Below are positions 11,471-24,503 of a DNA stretch of 64,000 bases, piece by piece. Position 1 is the stretch's first letter. Every line of letters begins with the position of its first letter. Below the pieces are notes generated by a model that saw nothing but the letters and a program-made list of their open reading frames with translations, was not told the origin of the DNA and did no database searches. The DNA comes from Grammothele lineata (lineage: Eukaryota; Basidiomycota; Agaricomycetes; Polyporales; Polyporaceae): NCBI GenBank assembly GCA_002150815.3, contig NDFF03000399.1, positions 65,568 to 129,567 on the forward strand, written 5' to 3'. The position numbers and the translations under genes were made by a program.

Positions 11471-13055
11471 TCATACACTGAGACCCCGACTACGATTATG
11501 TGCCCTCCGTTGAGAACTTCTAATTGTCAAGGATACAATGGACAAATCCCCCGGATATTGAGATGGCGGACGGGCAAACACGATGTTCGATGCGGGACGG
11601 GTATTGATAACAGCGGCTATGTTAACGGCCGAGTCATCAAAGAAGCGTTCCAGGGGAGATTGCTTATAGCTCTCGACGAGCACGATGATGAGGGTGGGGT
11701 AAATAGCCTGTCATGCCAGAGATCATGAGTCTGTCTTGCGTTGTTGATCAAGCAGTGTATCGGGATCACTCACGACGAGGGGGATGAGGCACATGTCGAT
11801 GAGTGCCTTCACCACATCTAGAAAGCGCCTGGCCGCCGGCTGCGGGTTCTTCGCTCCACCTATGAGTATCGCTACATTGAGGAATATGACGAGTATCTAT
11901 TTCCCCTAGGGCCACGCATTTACGGTCAGTACTGGTTTCCGAGACACGCAAATGACCCACCCATACGCCACAGCAGAGCGCCCCAGACTCTACAAGGAGC
12001 CCGAGCACGTTCAGCGCCTCTGAGAGGGTCCGCCTGCCTTTGAATGTTTCGCGCATGAGCCTTCTGTGCCTCCTGAATGCGTACAAGCTGATGAGTTATA
12101 AGCAATGATAATCCCGAAGCAAGTACTGACCATGCCTTGTACGCGATGAGCGACGTTGCCACGACGTTCGCGGCGAACGAGGGAAATAAGCACGCCAATC
12201 CTTCTTGGGTGACGATAGTAATATACGTGGGAGACTCGAACTCGCGAAATAACACGTTAGACTGGCGTAACCATATGATGCACAACACTGACGGAATACC
12301 CGGGGGAAGATGAGTAAATTCCTGTTGGAGGTCGTGCAGCCTTGCCTCACCTAGCGTCAATGTAAGGAGCGCGGCGCACGCCGCTTTGACGACCATCTTC
12401 CGCGGCGAAGACCATATCACTAGCGCGCGCCACCACACGATTCCGTCGGAGATGAGCATCTGGGGAGAGATTGCGTGAGCGTCCGCGCGCAATATCCCCG
12501 GAGATCCCTCACTTACGTTAACGGTTAATGCAGCGCTTATAATGCACGACTGGATGGCTTCCGTCTCTCCAGCAGAGTGCAGGTGTTGCGAGTAGGAAGG
12601 AGAAGTAATCTCGCGCGCCGCGGAGAGTATGAAAGTGTTGAAGGTGTAGATATACCACACCATCGCGCCGAAGAACATCGCGGTCGACGTGTATAGCGTG
12701 AGTGTGGCGCAGAAGAGCATACGTGATGCGGTCGTGCGCTCTTTTCTTCGCCTGTGCAACGTCGATCGACGGACAGTTAGCTAAAGCATGACAGCTATAC
12801 GAACCGCGGGAAAGGAAAGGTGTGGAGAAGACATACCAGAGTATGCGCACTACAAAGACTGTGAGCAAAGAGTGTAGCCCTTCAGCGCATACAACAGTGA
12901 GCACAGCGCAGGTAACAACGTAGCAGACGAGTCGTTCACTCACCAAAGAGCACTGCGGAGAGCATACCCGCGACAAGGTATTCAAGAGAGGGTGCCATAG
13001 AGGATGCAAGGAGCGCGTTCAAAGCGTCCGCATTCAGGGATAGGCTGGAATCCAT
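11471..13055 (-). CDS. 7TM protein, locus 4 (8 exons)
   Basis: Predicted 375 residues. Exons (minus strand): 13055-12944, 12879-12837, 12751-12517, 12459-12351, 12287-12131, 12072-11961, 11896-11774, 11707-11471. Signature SDGIVWWR (residues 134-141). Exon 4 is 109 nt rather than the usual 103 because of two extra codons. E-S-G is present in TM6, and the last helix starts AIYPTLIIVLVE. The N-terminal stretch before TM1 is 25-30 residues, ending YLVAGMLSAVLFG, which is nearly identical to pseudogene locus 3. It is convergent with P450-1 and divergent from P450-2 across 1.6 kb. Function unknown. Confidence 0.82.
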
Positions 13056-14617
13056 GTCCGCGAGAGGTCCTGAGTCGGTAAGCTTGGGCGTGTCAGCACG
13101 CACTCGTGTCCGGTTTTCACTTTGCGCTATGCAGTTGGACTTATACAGAGCGGCCGCGAGCTGGGGATCGGGAGGATCTTCCCGATGCCGTACGGTGCCT
13201 TCGTGTGGCGGACTTAAAGGGCTGAAAATGCCGGAGGCGTCGGGCTTGATTTTCGTTGTACTTCCACGGGTCCGTGCAAGCCCCGTCCGGACGGCGAACA
13301 CAGCGATTTGCTGCCACATGCTGAACCGAAGGGACCTCTAGAACGGGCATGGGGACCGGACTCTCCTCCGGAATCAGTTCAAGGGCACAACACCGGTGCG
13401 TCACGAGATTGCCGGCCCGAGAAGGGACGCAGAGCGTCTGAAGACGTTCGGCACCCTCGACATAGTTTGACACGAAGGCGTACGAGCGTTCAGCGATACT
13501 AGTCTCACCTTCAGTGGACCGGAAATGCTGTACATTACAACGTTTCGTACCTCCGGCTGAGTCAGGATGCGCAGTGTGCGGTAGAGAATGCTACGAAACG
13601 CAGTACTGTGCGAAATTGATGGGTCCTGACAGTCACTACCCGGAAGTATTTTGGCGATATTCGCTCTAGAAAATGCCCGGGCTATCAGCTCATCAGGACA
13701 CTAACGGGACTGGCGGCTGGTGGAGACACGCCGGTTGAGCCCTTTGCAGTATCCGGCTCGATATCCAGGTTCATACTTCCTATGGAGACCAGCATGATGA
13801 GTTAGCAGGCGTTCCATCGGGCGTGGAAAGCAGACGCATCCATTCACCGATGTCGATGGTCCGGGAAACGATGCGTATCATAGCCTCGTGTGACGGTGGT
13901 CCTAGCAGCGAACGCTGTCTCGACTCAGGCCCCTGGTCCCGGCGTCTGGTGTTTCGTGAAAAGCTCAAGTCGGCACGTGATATTCAGACGTGCTTATATA
14001 AGGGTGTTTCCGGCTATTGCCGATCCTCACTCACCGCTCCGAGCTGGTACAGCTGCCCAGTCGCCAAGCACTCTGCAGGTGCTCGTGCTCGAGTGCGGTG
14101 TTAGGAAGTTCGGAATCATGACTCCGTGTCTAAACATTCATAACTCTCGGTCAGCTGAAGATAGGGTTCTCCGGGGTTCGATACCGATAAAGTGTGGATC
14201 ACGTCGTACGACGAAGGAAGGTGCCTATCTCAATCCTCGGGCCTGCACCACTACCCCTATAGATTATTATCCGGTAAGCCAAATGGCATTATCAGCGTGA
14301 GATAGAGTATACCGAGGAACGTATATGTCTGACGTTGTATTTCAGGGTCTCAAGAACCAATGTCATAGAACGTTGCAAGTATATACTCGACGAGAGGTAC
14401 TACAACGTTTGGTTGACATTGATTACTTCCGACGCCGGTTCCTCGTGCCGATGCCGCATCGCTAGCCCAAATTTACTTCTGACGCAGGTGAGCATATCGA
14501 TTGACAACCTAACTTTATGTTCGTGGCGAATAGCATTGGCCTAAGTTACGCTAGAGAGCGTGTCACACGGCTCACTCATCAGTGGCATGCTCTCACACCC
14601 TACAACACAGCCCGCCC
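13056..14617. other. Divergent intergenic region
   Basis: 1.6 kb between the starts of 7TM locus 4 (-) and P450-2 (+), so it should carry two promoters. Only scattered short open frames are present, with no paralogue match. Confidence 0.5.
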
Positions 14618-14624
14618 TATATAA
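14618..14624 (+). promoter_or_regulatory. TATA box of P450-2
   Basis: TATATAA lies 62 bp upstream of the proposed ATG of P450-2, at a usual fungal distance. Sequence match only. Confidence 0.5.
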
Positions 14625-14685
14625 CTCAGTCAGTATCCGCCGAGCCGGGCGTGAAGAGCCTTCTTCCCCCCGCTCTACCCCAGTC

Positions 14686-17047
14686 ATGCCATCGACTTCT
14701 CCTACCTTTGTTTCAGAACATGCCTTGGGTAATATGTTTCCGACCTCCGCAATAACTGCCTTGGTGAGTGTCCCATTCAATTGTGTGGCACACATACGCC
14801 GATCTCACCCAGCAGCCCGCATCGTTTCCAGATGGCGTACCTGATATTTCATCGCCACCATATGTATTCTACGCCATTTTACCTTGGTCTGTCACTGGTC
14901 CCTCCCGTCATTCTCTCATTGTATTTTGTATGGGCGGCCCTTATGCCCCTTCGATACTTCCTGGATGCTCTGGCGTTTACCTTTCCAGCGTATGTTGGCA
15001 CTCTCATCGTCTCCGTCGTGATGTACCGCCTCTCCCCCTTCCACCCTCTCTACCGGTACCCGGGACCAATCGGCGTGAGAATCTCCAAATTCTGGTTCGC
15101 AGTGTTATCTCTGGGTGGGAGGCAGCATACGTACGTGAAGTCACTGCATGAGCGTTATGGAGATGTCGTGCGCACCGGTACGTTTCCTTTGCTTTTTCCA
15201 TAGAAGTAGTGGGACGCACTGATATATCTCCAGGCCCCAATGAGATCTCAATCCGTGATGCAGGAGCTGTAGAAGGTGCGCTGGGACTTTCGGGCATGCT
15301 AAAAGGGCCACGTAAGCGATTATGTCTTATACCAAAATGAATGCCCCGACTTCAATGTTTATATTAGACCTGATCGGCCGTCTACTCGATGCAAATTCGT
15401 CATCCATGATTGCAATCAGGGACGTTCACGAGCATATGAAACGCCGTCGTCCTTGGCACCGCGGGTTTGGCCAGAAGGCCTTAGTCGACTATCAGCCTCT
15501 GATTGCCACTCGTGGATCACAGCTTATTAGCCGTTTGTCCGAAATGAAAGGAGTCGTGCGTCTCGATCAATGGATTGGTTACTTCACGTACGTACCTGCC
15601 TTTCTTAAACCATCTAATTTGAGGCGATGAGGCTAACTTGGGCGCCTCATTACTATTCTAGATTTGACATGATGTCTGACATGGCGTGAGTGAAACTAAC
15701 GATGCATGGAAGTGCCATACATGCTAACTGAAGAGTGCAGCTTTGGTGGAGGATCAGATCTTCTCAGTGGGAAAGGTGATGATAGTATTGTGACAATCAT
15801 GGATGAGAGCATGCGGTACGCCTTTTCCTCTGGTTCTGTCTCGTGGATTTTCTGAGAATGTACTGATATCGTTGATTTAATCCCCCTCATCTTAGTGTTT
15901 CTACGTTTCTGGGACACATTCCGTGGCTCGCCGTCCTTGTCTCAAACATCCCAGTCGTTGCCAAAGCCGTCAGAACCCTCTTAAACAAAAGCGAAGAACT
16001 CATGCAGCGCCGTTTGAAAACTGGGCCTGTTAGACGTGACCTCGTCTACTATCTGGTGTGTTCTGCTCGCTCGTCTCTTTCTCTGACTGAGTTTCTGACG
16101 TCTGATTATGCGCGAGTATGGTAGAACAATGAATACGACGCGTCGAAGCCCACGCCTCCTTTGAATATACTCATCGACGACGCTGTTCTAGCTGTCGGTG
16201 GTGGTTCGGATACCACCTCTTCAGCATTTACAAGCCTCTTCGCGTGCCTTCTCGCGTACCCTGAGGTCTATGAGAGACTGCGGGCCGAGATAGACAGGTT
16301 CTATCCTCCCGGGACCGACGGCTTTGCTCCAGCACACCACCGCAGTATGCCTTATTTAAATGCGGTGATGTGAGGCCCTCGTTCCCGACTTCCCATGTCA
16401 GGATTATGCTGACTATCGCTCCTTATGAATCAGCAACGAGACTCTCCGCCTATTTCCTCCTGTACCGGGTGGCACACAGCGCGAGACCCCTCATGAAGGT
16501 GAAGGGATGACCGTCGGATCAACGTAAGCATCAGCCAATTTTGTTTAGCATTTTCTCACTAGTACTGGGATCCTCACATCTTCTTAGCTACGTTCCGCGA
16601 GGGACTGCAGTCTGGATTCCGGCATGGTCGCTTCATCGCGACCCACGCTACTTCTTCCCACACCCAGAGGGTTTCTGGCCCGAGCGCTGGCTTGTGGCGC
16701 AGAAGGATGTGGATCTCAGTGCGGCGCAGAACAGCACGGATACGTCGCCAACCCCGATCCCGGAGGGCTTCGTGCACGACGAGCGCGCGTTCATTCCGTT
16801 CTCACACGGGCCTCTGGACTGCGTCGGTCGTCCGTTTGCCATGCAGGAGATGCGCACAATGGTCGTTGCCCTAGTGCAGCGACTGCGCTTCCGCGTTCCG
16901 GAACCTGGCAATACTGCCGATGGTGCGGGAAGCATTCGCAACGAAGAAGAGGAAGTGCAGTTTGATCTGAGGGCTTACGAGAATGAGTACAAAGACTTTT
17001 TTGTTGCGGCAAAGCCTCATCTTCCGGTAGTCGTGGAAGTGCGCTAG
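14686..17047 (+). CDS. Cytochrome P450-2 (10 exons)
   Basis: Complete P450 of 591 residues. Exons: 14686-14763, 14832-15177, 15234-15311, 15368-15587, 15662-15685, 15741-15815, 15896-16055, 16125-16369, 16434-16523, 16588-17047. Hinge RYPGPIGVRI; I-helix GGGSDTTSSA; ExxR is ETLR; PERW; heme loop FSHGPLDCVGR. Exons 3, 4, 5, 7, 8 and 9 have the same lengths as in P450-1 (78, 220, 24, 160, 245, 90 nt). It differs from the other four in a longer C-terminal region between the heme loop and the end, with an acidic insert (NEEEEVQ). Substrate unknown; same group as P450-1 and -3. Confidence 0.93.
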
Positions 17048-17493
17048 AGGGGCCGGGGGAAACTGGAACCGCAGACGAGGAAGTGGTAGGGAAACTGGAA
17101 GCTGCATGACGTTTGTACGATATGCTATTGTTCCGAATCGCCGCGTTCGAAATCAGTCGACCGTTCTAGATACACAGGTATATCTAGTCAGAGGAACGTG
17201 TACGGGACACGACAGAATGCATGACTAGTAGTGCATCACCTCGCTGGAGCTCGACCCTGCCCATGTATTCCAAAATCGTCGCGTCAAGTTCCCACAAGAC
17301 TCCGTGATGCACACAGCGTTAGTCTATGTAATACACTTCACGGAGACGTTTGAATGAGGCCGTAGATGCAGTAACACCGGTAGGCGGAGTGGAGGGAAAC
17401 AGACAGAAGAGGAAAAGTGTGAATATGAACAATAATGATACGACAAATGCACTGACCCCGGACCACGCACTCGTGCAACCCCCGACCCATTCC
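17048..17493. other. Convergent intergenic spacer
   Basis: Between the 3' ends of P450-2 (+) and 7TM locus 5 (-). No gene seen. Confidence 0.5.
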
Positions 17494-19192
17494 CTACCCA
17501 TCCACGTCGCTCACAGCACTAAACCGGCTCCTTGGAACCAGTCCTCTACCGTCCTCGCGCACAGTCCGATCTCCGTCTCCATCTCCGAGATCTAGCTCCT
17601 CCCACGATTCCATCGCCTCGTCGTAAGAGCGCCAGAATCCGCTGAGCGTCAGCCCTGAGGGGCGCGGTGGTCGCGGCGGTGGTATGTACCAGTACGGCTT
17701 GCACGGATCTGCGATTTCCAGGTCCGCAGCTGATGCAGGGTTGCATGAGGGCTTCTCCTGTGTAAGGAGCGCGGGCTGTGCTAGAATCTGCTCGAGCTGA
17801 GAGTGGCCGAGCGCGACGAGAGTGAGGGTCGCGGTTGCGAGGATTGCCTAGAGTAGTGACAGCATCATAGCGTTCAGCAGCGGGAACGCCAATATATGAG
17901 GAATAGCGTACCGTCAGATACACAAGGCACCCCTGTAAGAGAACCTCCCCAAACCGCGTGAATCCCAGTATCCAAGCGGTGTCGTAGGGAATGTACGAGA
18001 CGATATTGGACGCGAAGACAGCCGCCTGCAACCACGTGAACGGCATCAGCGCACACGTATCGCCTCGCGGATAGCGGGCAGACTCACCGAGAGCAAGCAG
18101 GTCGCCGCGCCAGACTCGACGAGGAGCGCGAGCACCCTCGCGAGCGCCACCGCCTTCCCGCCTTGAAACAGAGAAGCTTTCACAAGTTCGCGATGGCGCC
18201 TGCATAAGCGTCTGGTGAGGCCAGCCCCTTATCGCGCCTAGCAGGGACAAGGGGCAAGGACTCACCACGCCCTCCGCCCCACCGAAACCACCGCAACCAC
18301 ATTCCCGATGAATGAGAACGCGAAGCTCGCGCTCGAAAACGCGTTCGTGCTCTCCCATGGAGAAAAGTGTTGGCTTGCAAAAACGGCCGCGTTCTGCGCG
18401 ACGGGCGTCGGGGAGAGACACGCAGCGATCCCACAGCCTAGCAACAGATTTGTTAGCACACGTCCAAGCATGTTTGACGAGGGAGAGTAGAAGAGAGACG
18501 TACCGAGGACGTTCGCGACGAGCATCATCCCCAACGCGCGCAAAGTCTTGTGGGCGGAGCCGTACGCCACGCTCGCGCGCCACCAGACGACCGTGTCGCT
18601 GACGACTGTCTGTCAGGGCCCCAGGTTAGGACGGTGTACATCCGTAACGAGGCCAGACGCGCTCACGTTGGCGGCGACGGTTGCAGCCACTACGCGGAGC
18701 CGTACGAAGTGAGGGTGAGCTAGGTCCTCTCGTTGCAGGCTTTCAATAGGCGGGCCGAGGACGCGAACGACCGGTGGGGGATAGGCGCTTGTTCTCAGGT
18801 GTGTGACGTCATAGGGAAGGGTAAAAGCGAAGTGAACGCAGATGGACGCGAGGAGCGTCAGGGTTACTGCTAGCTGTACGAGCCTCGCGTAGCCGGAGAG
18901 GTTTTTGCAGCTACACGCCGTATGAGTCTGAAGCTCATCCTTACGAGGGATCTCAGCCACGTACAGAAGTATGCAGACAGTGGCGAGGCAGAACACGGAC
19001 GATGCCCCTATCAGATTTGACGTCAGTTCTCGTCCCGTGAGCCAACTAGCGACTGTGCTCACCGAGTAAGCATGCAGATGAAACAAACGAGACCAAGTCA
19101 AAAGGAGCGTGTGCGTAATAAGCAGCTTCAGACGCCGAAACGCTGAGGCACGCCGAACCTGAAACGAGCGTGGTGTTAGTACTCGACTCCAT
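17494..19192 (-). CDS. 7TM protein, locus 5 (8 exons)
   Basis: Predicted 424 residues. Exons: 19192-19063, 19007-18965, 18910-18667, 18609-18504, 18437-18266, 18199-18088, 18025-17912, 17847-17494. Signature SDTVVWWR (143-150); E-S-G in exon 6. The N-terminus has an NTT sequon. The final helix is divergent (AILATATLTLVALG), and the tail is long, proline-rich then strongly acidic (around LDLGDGDGDR). Exon 4 is 106 nt. Among the most diverged intact members, yet all eight exons are open and in phase. Function unknown. Confidence 0.78.
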
Positions 19193-19974
19193 CCCGGTAA
19201 CTCTACACGGAAAGGAGTAGGAAAGAAAGAACGGGATGGTGCATGGACCACAAGAGAGAGGCACGAAGAGCGAAAGGAAAGCGAGAAGAGAGCGTGAGGA
19301 AACCGGGGACGAGAATATATACGCACCTTCTAGTCCACATCAGGCGTCTGTATTGATGAAGGGAGGGTGCAAAGGGATCACGTCCCAGAATTCGATGGTC
19401 TACGAGATGTGGCCGACAAGAGATGGAGGCTTGGAATGCGAGCGCATTATATGGGCGTGCTGCTTGAGGCTGCTGGATCTTAGGTCCGTTTAGTGGCGCT
19501 GACGTGTTCTCCGACATTGCCCAGGAATTTGATCAAGACGATGGTTTAGAGCGGGATTGGACGAAGCTCGGTGCCCGTGACGTGAAACAGAGGCGTTCAA
19601 GACAGTCGAACGTGCGCACATACATTCAACGTGCCCTTCGAGATCAAAGTCCCTACATCTCACGGCGTGATGCATGAGCCACTCGAATTCGAACCCGGGC
19701 CATACATCGAATATCAACTCACGATCTTCTTTTCCCCGCCTCCTGCCTGCCTTTCTTCTCCTTCAGGTTCCCCGTCTTCTTATCCTCCTCTCCACGCCCA
19801 GGCTCCCACCCACCTCCTCCCGCCCTTCGCATCCGCGTCCTCTCCCTCAAACACCCCGCTCAGTCCCACCACCTTCGTCCCGAAGGCCCCAGGAGCTCCC
19901 TGAACTCTCCCTTCCCCGCGTCGAATGCGATCTCCCTGCTTGGAACGAACACGATTGTCGCGACTGCCTCCATC
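19193..19974. other. Intergenic, no supported gene
   Basis: Promoter side of locus 5 (a TATATA run lies near 19315, about 125 bp upstream of its ATG) and 3' side of pseudogene locus 6. The pyrimidine-rich plus strand near 19720-19900 creates long proline/serine frames that I regard as composition artefacts. Confidence 0.45.
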
Positions 19975-21330
19975 TCAGCCCGTCACGCCCGCCATCGTTG
20001 CCCGAGAACCAGGACTGGACGAACAGGCGGGCGCGAACGTGAGGTTCGAGCGCATGAAGACGACCAGGAGGGTTACGAGCGTGGAGTAGACCGCCTGGAG
20101 CACAGTCGAAGTCAGAACCCAGGACTAGGCAGAGAACGACGGAAGGGGAAGAGGACGTACAAAACCTGGGGCGACAAATCCCGCAATGTAAAGAACGATG
20201 GGGAGCCGGAACGCGATCCACGTGCCTGAGACTCCCTTGGTACGCGAGCGCGATGACCTGCGGTAACCCCTTCGTAAGCGGTACACCCCTGCAGTAGTTT
20301 AAAGAACGAACCCCGAGCTCGCAACATCTAGCCTCGGACTCGGGGAACGGCGCTACGACCGCAGTCACCTTGTCGAGCCTTGAGCGTGCGGAGAGCGTGC
20401 TTGCGAACCGATCGCGCTCGTCTCTGCGAACATGTACGGGTCAGCTCATCGTCTCACATATTGAAGGGGCGAACGAGAACAAGCTAGAGGAGGTGAAATC
20501 GGGGGGACACGTACCAGTCGTTGAGCACGGAGCGGGAGATAGCGTAGAGGGGTGCGAGCAACGCGAAGACGTGAAGGCGAGAGGTCAGTCTTCCGCGAAC
20601 GAAATCCGCGCCGCCCTCGGGGGTAACGATTGCGGTTTGAGCGAGAGCCGTACCTACGGCCGACAAACGCGCGACGGGTCGGTGTTGGGGACACAGGGAG
20701 GGAGTGTAGCGTGTGAGACGTACCATGGCCACGGACAGCAGCGGGCCCGTCCACCATATACGATTCCGTGCCGCGCGCGTGCACGGCCAGGCGACCGGTA
20801 TGCCCACAACACCCTACATATCCCGCGTAGTTTGAGGACCGTGACACAAATGGGATCTCAAGAGGCGTAGAACTCACGTTTACCGGTATCGCCGCATCGG
20901 TTGGGACCCAATCCTTCTCCGCCGCCAAGAGAACAGCTCCATCATCCCACATCCCCATGTACCCGTCGTCTCGTCCAACGTGTATCTCTGTATATCTCAT
21001 GGAGCTCACATAGGAGAAGGTATAGGCGAAGTGGATGGTGGTCACGGAAAAGACGAGCCGAATCGCGAGCGCGCGAGCAGAGGGGGCGTTCCGTGTGGAG
21101 CACGAACTGGGTGGGTGTACGCGTATCTTGAGACATGCTCCAGGGTATAGGATGGACAAGGAGAGAAGAGGCGCACCATAGCAGACAGTTGATGGATGCG
21201 GAGAGGACGGCGAGGATACCTTCGCATGCGCCCAGCGTTAGTGCTAGGAGAGCAAGGAGAATGTCGTTCAACTCACCGAAGTAGGTATCCAAAGAACGTC
21301 TGGAACGTCGCTAATGCCTCCGGGTTGACA
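19975..21330 (-). pseudogene. 7TM locus 6, probable pseudogene
   Basis: Family exons are recognisable in order on the minus strand. Exon 2 is intact at 43 nt (21219-21177). Exon 3 holds TM2 (LVFSVTTIHFAYTFSYV) and ends V-N before a GTGAGT donor. An exon 5 equivalent at 20653-20515 ends in the usual split Trp. Exon 6 is decayed (E-S-G reads E-S-E). The last exon, AVYSTLVTLLVVFMRSN, runs to a TGA at 19977-19975. Exon 1 ends in the wrong phase with no usable ATG, the exon 2/3 junction needs a frame change, exon 4 lacks the W-W-R signature, and exon 7 changes frame. A strongly diverged gene with unusual splicing is the alternative. Confidence 0.62.
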
Positions 21331-22324
21331 ATTCATGTAGGAAATGCTTACTAGCTGCTTGAGCCTGCATGGAGTGTGCGGACAAAGTCGTCTTGTACAA
21401 TGTCAAGAATGTAGACGCGGAAAATGTAAAGTCGAGCACAATTCCAATGAGAAGTCTGCACGAGCGAACCCGAAGCCGGTAAGCCGTAGCGTTGCCCTAC
21501 GAAACCGAGGGTCCAAGACATGGTGTCGACGTCCAAACTGAGATTCGTAAATGCGATCACAAGGGAGAAAATTTGAAGTCGAGCGCGTTCGCAGCTTGTG
21601 TTGACGCCTCCACAGCGTCAATTGGCCGGTGTGGCTGAGTGAGAGCAGAGGGCTCAACGAAGGTGCGCGTAGGATGTCGGTGCTGTCTGGACAGGAGTTC
21701 GGATGGGTAACGAGAACCTGAAGGCCCACGGAGCAGGTGGGGTGGGACGCGTGACGGGGGTGTTACTTTGTGTGACTACCGTGACCCACGCGCGCGACGT
21801 TCCTGGCTGGGACCGCGACTCGAGGGACGTCCGAATGAACTTGAATGTAACTCTCAAGCCTCGCGTTCTCGTGGATGGCCGTACGTGAAACGAGTACCTT
21901 GTGCGGCCCTACTGCCTCTAACATCTAACACATAGCGCAATGTCCGGGGCATATACTTAGTACCTACTACAACACGGTGTGACACGGATATTGGCAAAGC
22001 CGGCCGACTACTGCACCGGGTGGGATTCAATCAACAATGTCCTCCTCTCGGCAATGGCGCCTCTCGAAGCTGGACAGCGAGAACGTCGAGAACTCAGTGG
22101 CACAAACATGGAAACTCTTACGCTCTCCATGCGCGTCGCTGATGCCTTAGTTACTGGGATGATGTCAGTCGGCGATGATCGAGGAGTCACTTAGCATCTC
22201 ATCCTAACACTGATAGTAACATGGAAGTAAGACGGGTGATAATTGGTTCGCGTACACATTCATGGAGGTGCGTTACAAGATACAGAAAGATTACAACATT
22301 GACGCTTCTTTGCATGATATCAAC
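21331..22324. other. Intergenic, no supported gene
   Basis: About 1 kb between pseudogene locus 6 and locus 7. Short frames only; no paralogue match. Confidence 0.45.
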
Positions 22325-23807
22325 TCAATTCTCGCTGGACCCATCGCCCCGAGGTTCTAACCCGTCCATATCTTTACGGATATGGAGCACGGTGGAGGTG
22401 GATGACGCGGCATGACAGTGGTAAGTAGATGGTATAATGCTCCGCTGATCAGGGATTATTCTTGACGGCTGAGAGTTGCTTCTCGAGTTCGCGACCAGCG
22501 AACTCAACAGAATAGGTGGACAATTGTCCTCGATCTTGGAGTCGTTGACCGCTGCGAGAATGAAGATGACGAGGGCGTACGAGGCCTTACGGAAAGTGAG
22601 TACAATGTATCACTCGAATTCAATATTAACAGCTGACCGTAAGGGGTACAAGGCATCCGGCTGTGAACACGTTTGTATTCGTGTAGACATCGTGCGAGAC
22701 TCCAGGCCCTATGCGAGGATTATGATCGACGGCGGTCATGATGATGATCACCAGCTACACGTTGCTCACATCAGTAGAGAGTCCGTTGAAATGGCCCATT
22801 ATGCTTACCCACAAAAAACAGAACACTGCGCCAGACTCTACGAGAAAGGCGAGCGTCTTGAGAACTCGAGAGATTGCTGAGTTTTCTGATAGAATCTCCG
22901 TCAACTGTGCACGGCATTTCCTGAAAGTCGGGTGAGAAAATGTATCAGCACTCTTATTCAGGGTGTACGTACCAGATCTTGCGGATATTGGCCAGTGCGG
23001 ACAGCAGATTACTGATAAACGAGATCGCGAATACCGCAATGCCCAAGGCGTAGAATTTGTGTAGTACGACGACGCTCCATACCGTGGCCACGCCACAAGC
23101 TGAGTCGACGGACTAATCAATCAAAAGTCTCGCTGTCTTAGCAGACACCTACCAATCATCGATGCAGCGCCAAGTGTACTCACGGTGACCACTCGCCCGC
23201 TCCATACACAAGCGATGCACACTCTCCACCAGACAGTGGCGTTGCTCACAAGAGACTGAAAGAAAGTTAGAGATTCACAGTTCCACAACCAAAATATCGA
23301 CTTACGTTTATGATGAGCATCGTTGTTATAATCCCCTGCTGCACGTACATATCGTGACCAGACCATCCATCAAAGATTGCAACGTCGTTGTCGATATTTT
23401 CTTGACCCATGAGTTGCATCGACTTCACAATGAACATGTTATTGAACACGTAAGAGACGGTCGTAGCTGCAAAGAGGATGGCCACGCATGCGAGTTGTAT
23501 TTGAGTGGTTCGACTCGAGCTTGGGTTTCGTGATCTGGGGGAAATGTCTAAGTCTCAACACTTCAAAAATATGAAGGTACGTGTACAGTAATACCGTGAT
23601 AGTGCTGAGAGCAAGTACAACGAGCATGCCTGTGAGATTATGAGAATTCGACGTTGTCACATGCATGATTGTGTAGCTGCGCCTACCGTAGAAGAAAGAA
23701 GACAAGGCTAGCGTATTTGCCCGCTGACGTGTCCTCTCAAACGTCCCAGGAATCCCGGATGGGATTGCGAAGCTTTCTCGAGTGAAAATACGAGAAGCGT
23801 CAGGCAT
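22325..23807 (-). CDS. 7TM protein, locus 7 (8 exons)
   Basis: Predicted 370 residues. Exons: 23807-23687, 23629-23587, 23534-23306, 23255-23153, 23099-22973, 22920-22809, 22754-22638, 22585-22325. The signature varies as SNATVWWR (135-142), with Asn for Asp. Exon 6 carries L-V-E-S-G and exon 7 ends GCLVPLT. The TM4-TM5 loop is the shortest in the set (exon 5 only 127 nt). The first exon resembles that of locus 8 (both have R-A-[N/D]-T-L and end SFFYG), so these adjacent genes are probably sisters by tandem duplication. Function unknown. Confidence 0.82.
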
Positions 23808-24503
23808 ATCGGTGATCCCCTTCAGATGTTGTGTGAGAGGCTGAGAAGTCGGCAGATACGAGGTCGGAAGGATGCAGCTGCCGTAGTGGCGAAAGTGGTG
23901 AAGCCGAGGTTCAACGAAGCTCACAGAGGGGAAACATCGTCATGGTTCGAGTTCTACTCCCTCTGGAGGTATCGAGGCTGTTCATTCTAAATCCGGCTCT
24001 GTATTCCCTCGCCATGCCATTGAATGACGGTACGGCATAGCGGCAGATAACCGGAACGACGTACGGTACAGCATCCTGAAGCTCCGGTTTGAGACGCCAT
24101 CCGCCTAATTCCCTCTAATGCGTAGCTCACTTATGATGGAAGTGTGATACAATCATAGTTTGGAGCTGACTGATGCTCTGTCTCACTGCCACTATGCTTT
24201 CTGCTCCTATTCGAAGAGCGACAGAACAGCACTCTCGTACCGGCGGGAGCCAACGGTATCAACTACTGCACTACTGCAGCCTATCGTGCAAGTACAGACC
24301 CTAATACACCTGCGTGCGCTCCGCTCCCACACGGCGCGCTGAATTAGGTTGTAGATCGCAGGTTCCAGAGAGACGCGCGAGAAGCTTCATATTTGTTTAT
24401 ATTGCAACGCACAAGTTCCGCGCGTAGAGAAACTACGGTCCTTGTACCCTATACCGTGCTCCTTGTCCTTCGTCTCGGAAAGGTATGTGAACCAATACCT
24501 ACG
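23808..24503. other. Intergenic, no supported gene
   Basis: Promoter of locus 7 and 3' flank of locus 8. Nothing else seen. Confidence 0.5.

Noticed and set aside
17546..18583. 345-codon minus-strand open frame
   Set aside because: It crosses exons and introns of 7TM locus 5 in a mix of right and wrong frames. The spliced model explains the coding signal; the long frame is due to GC-rich sequence lacking stops.
19674..20042. Proline/serine-rich plus-strand frame
   Set aside because: It reflects a pyrimidine-rich tract and overlaps the 3' exon of pseudogene locus 6.
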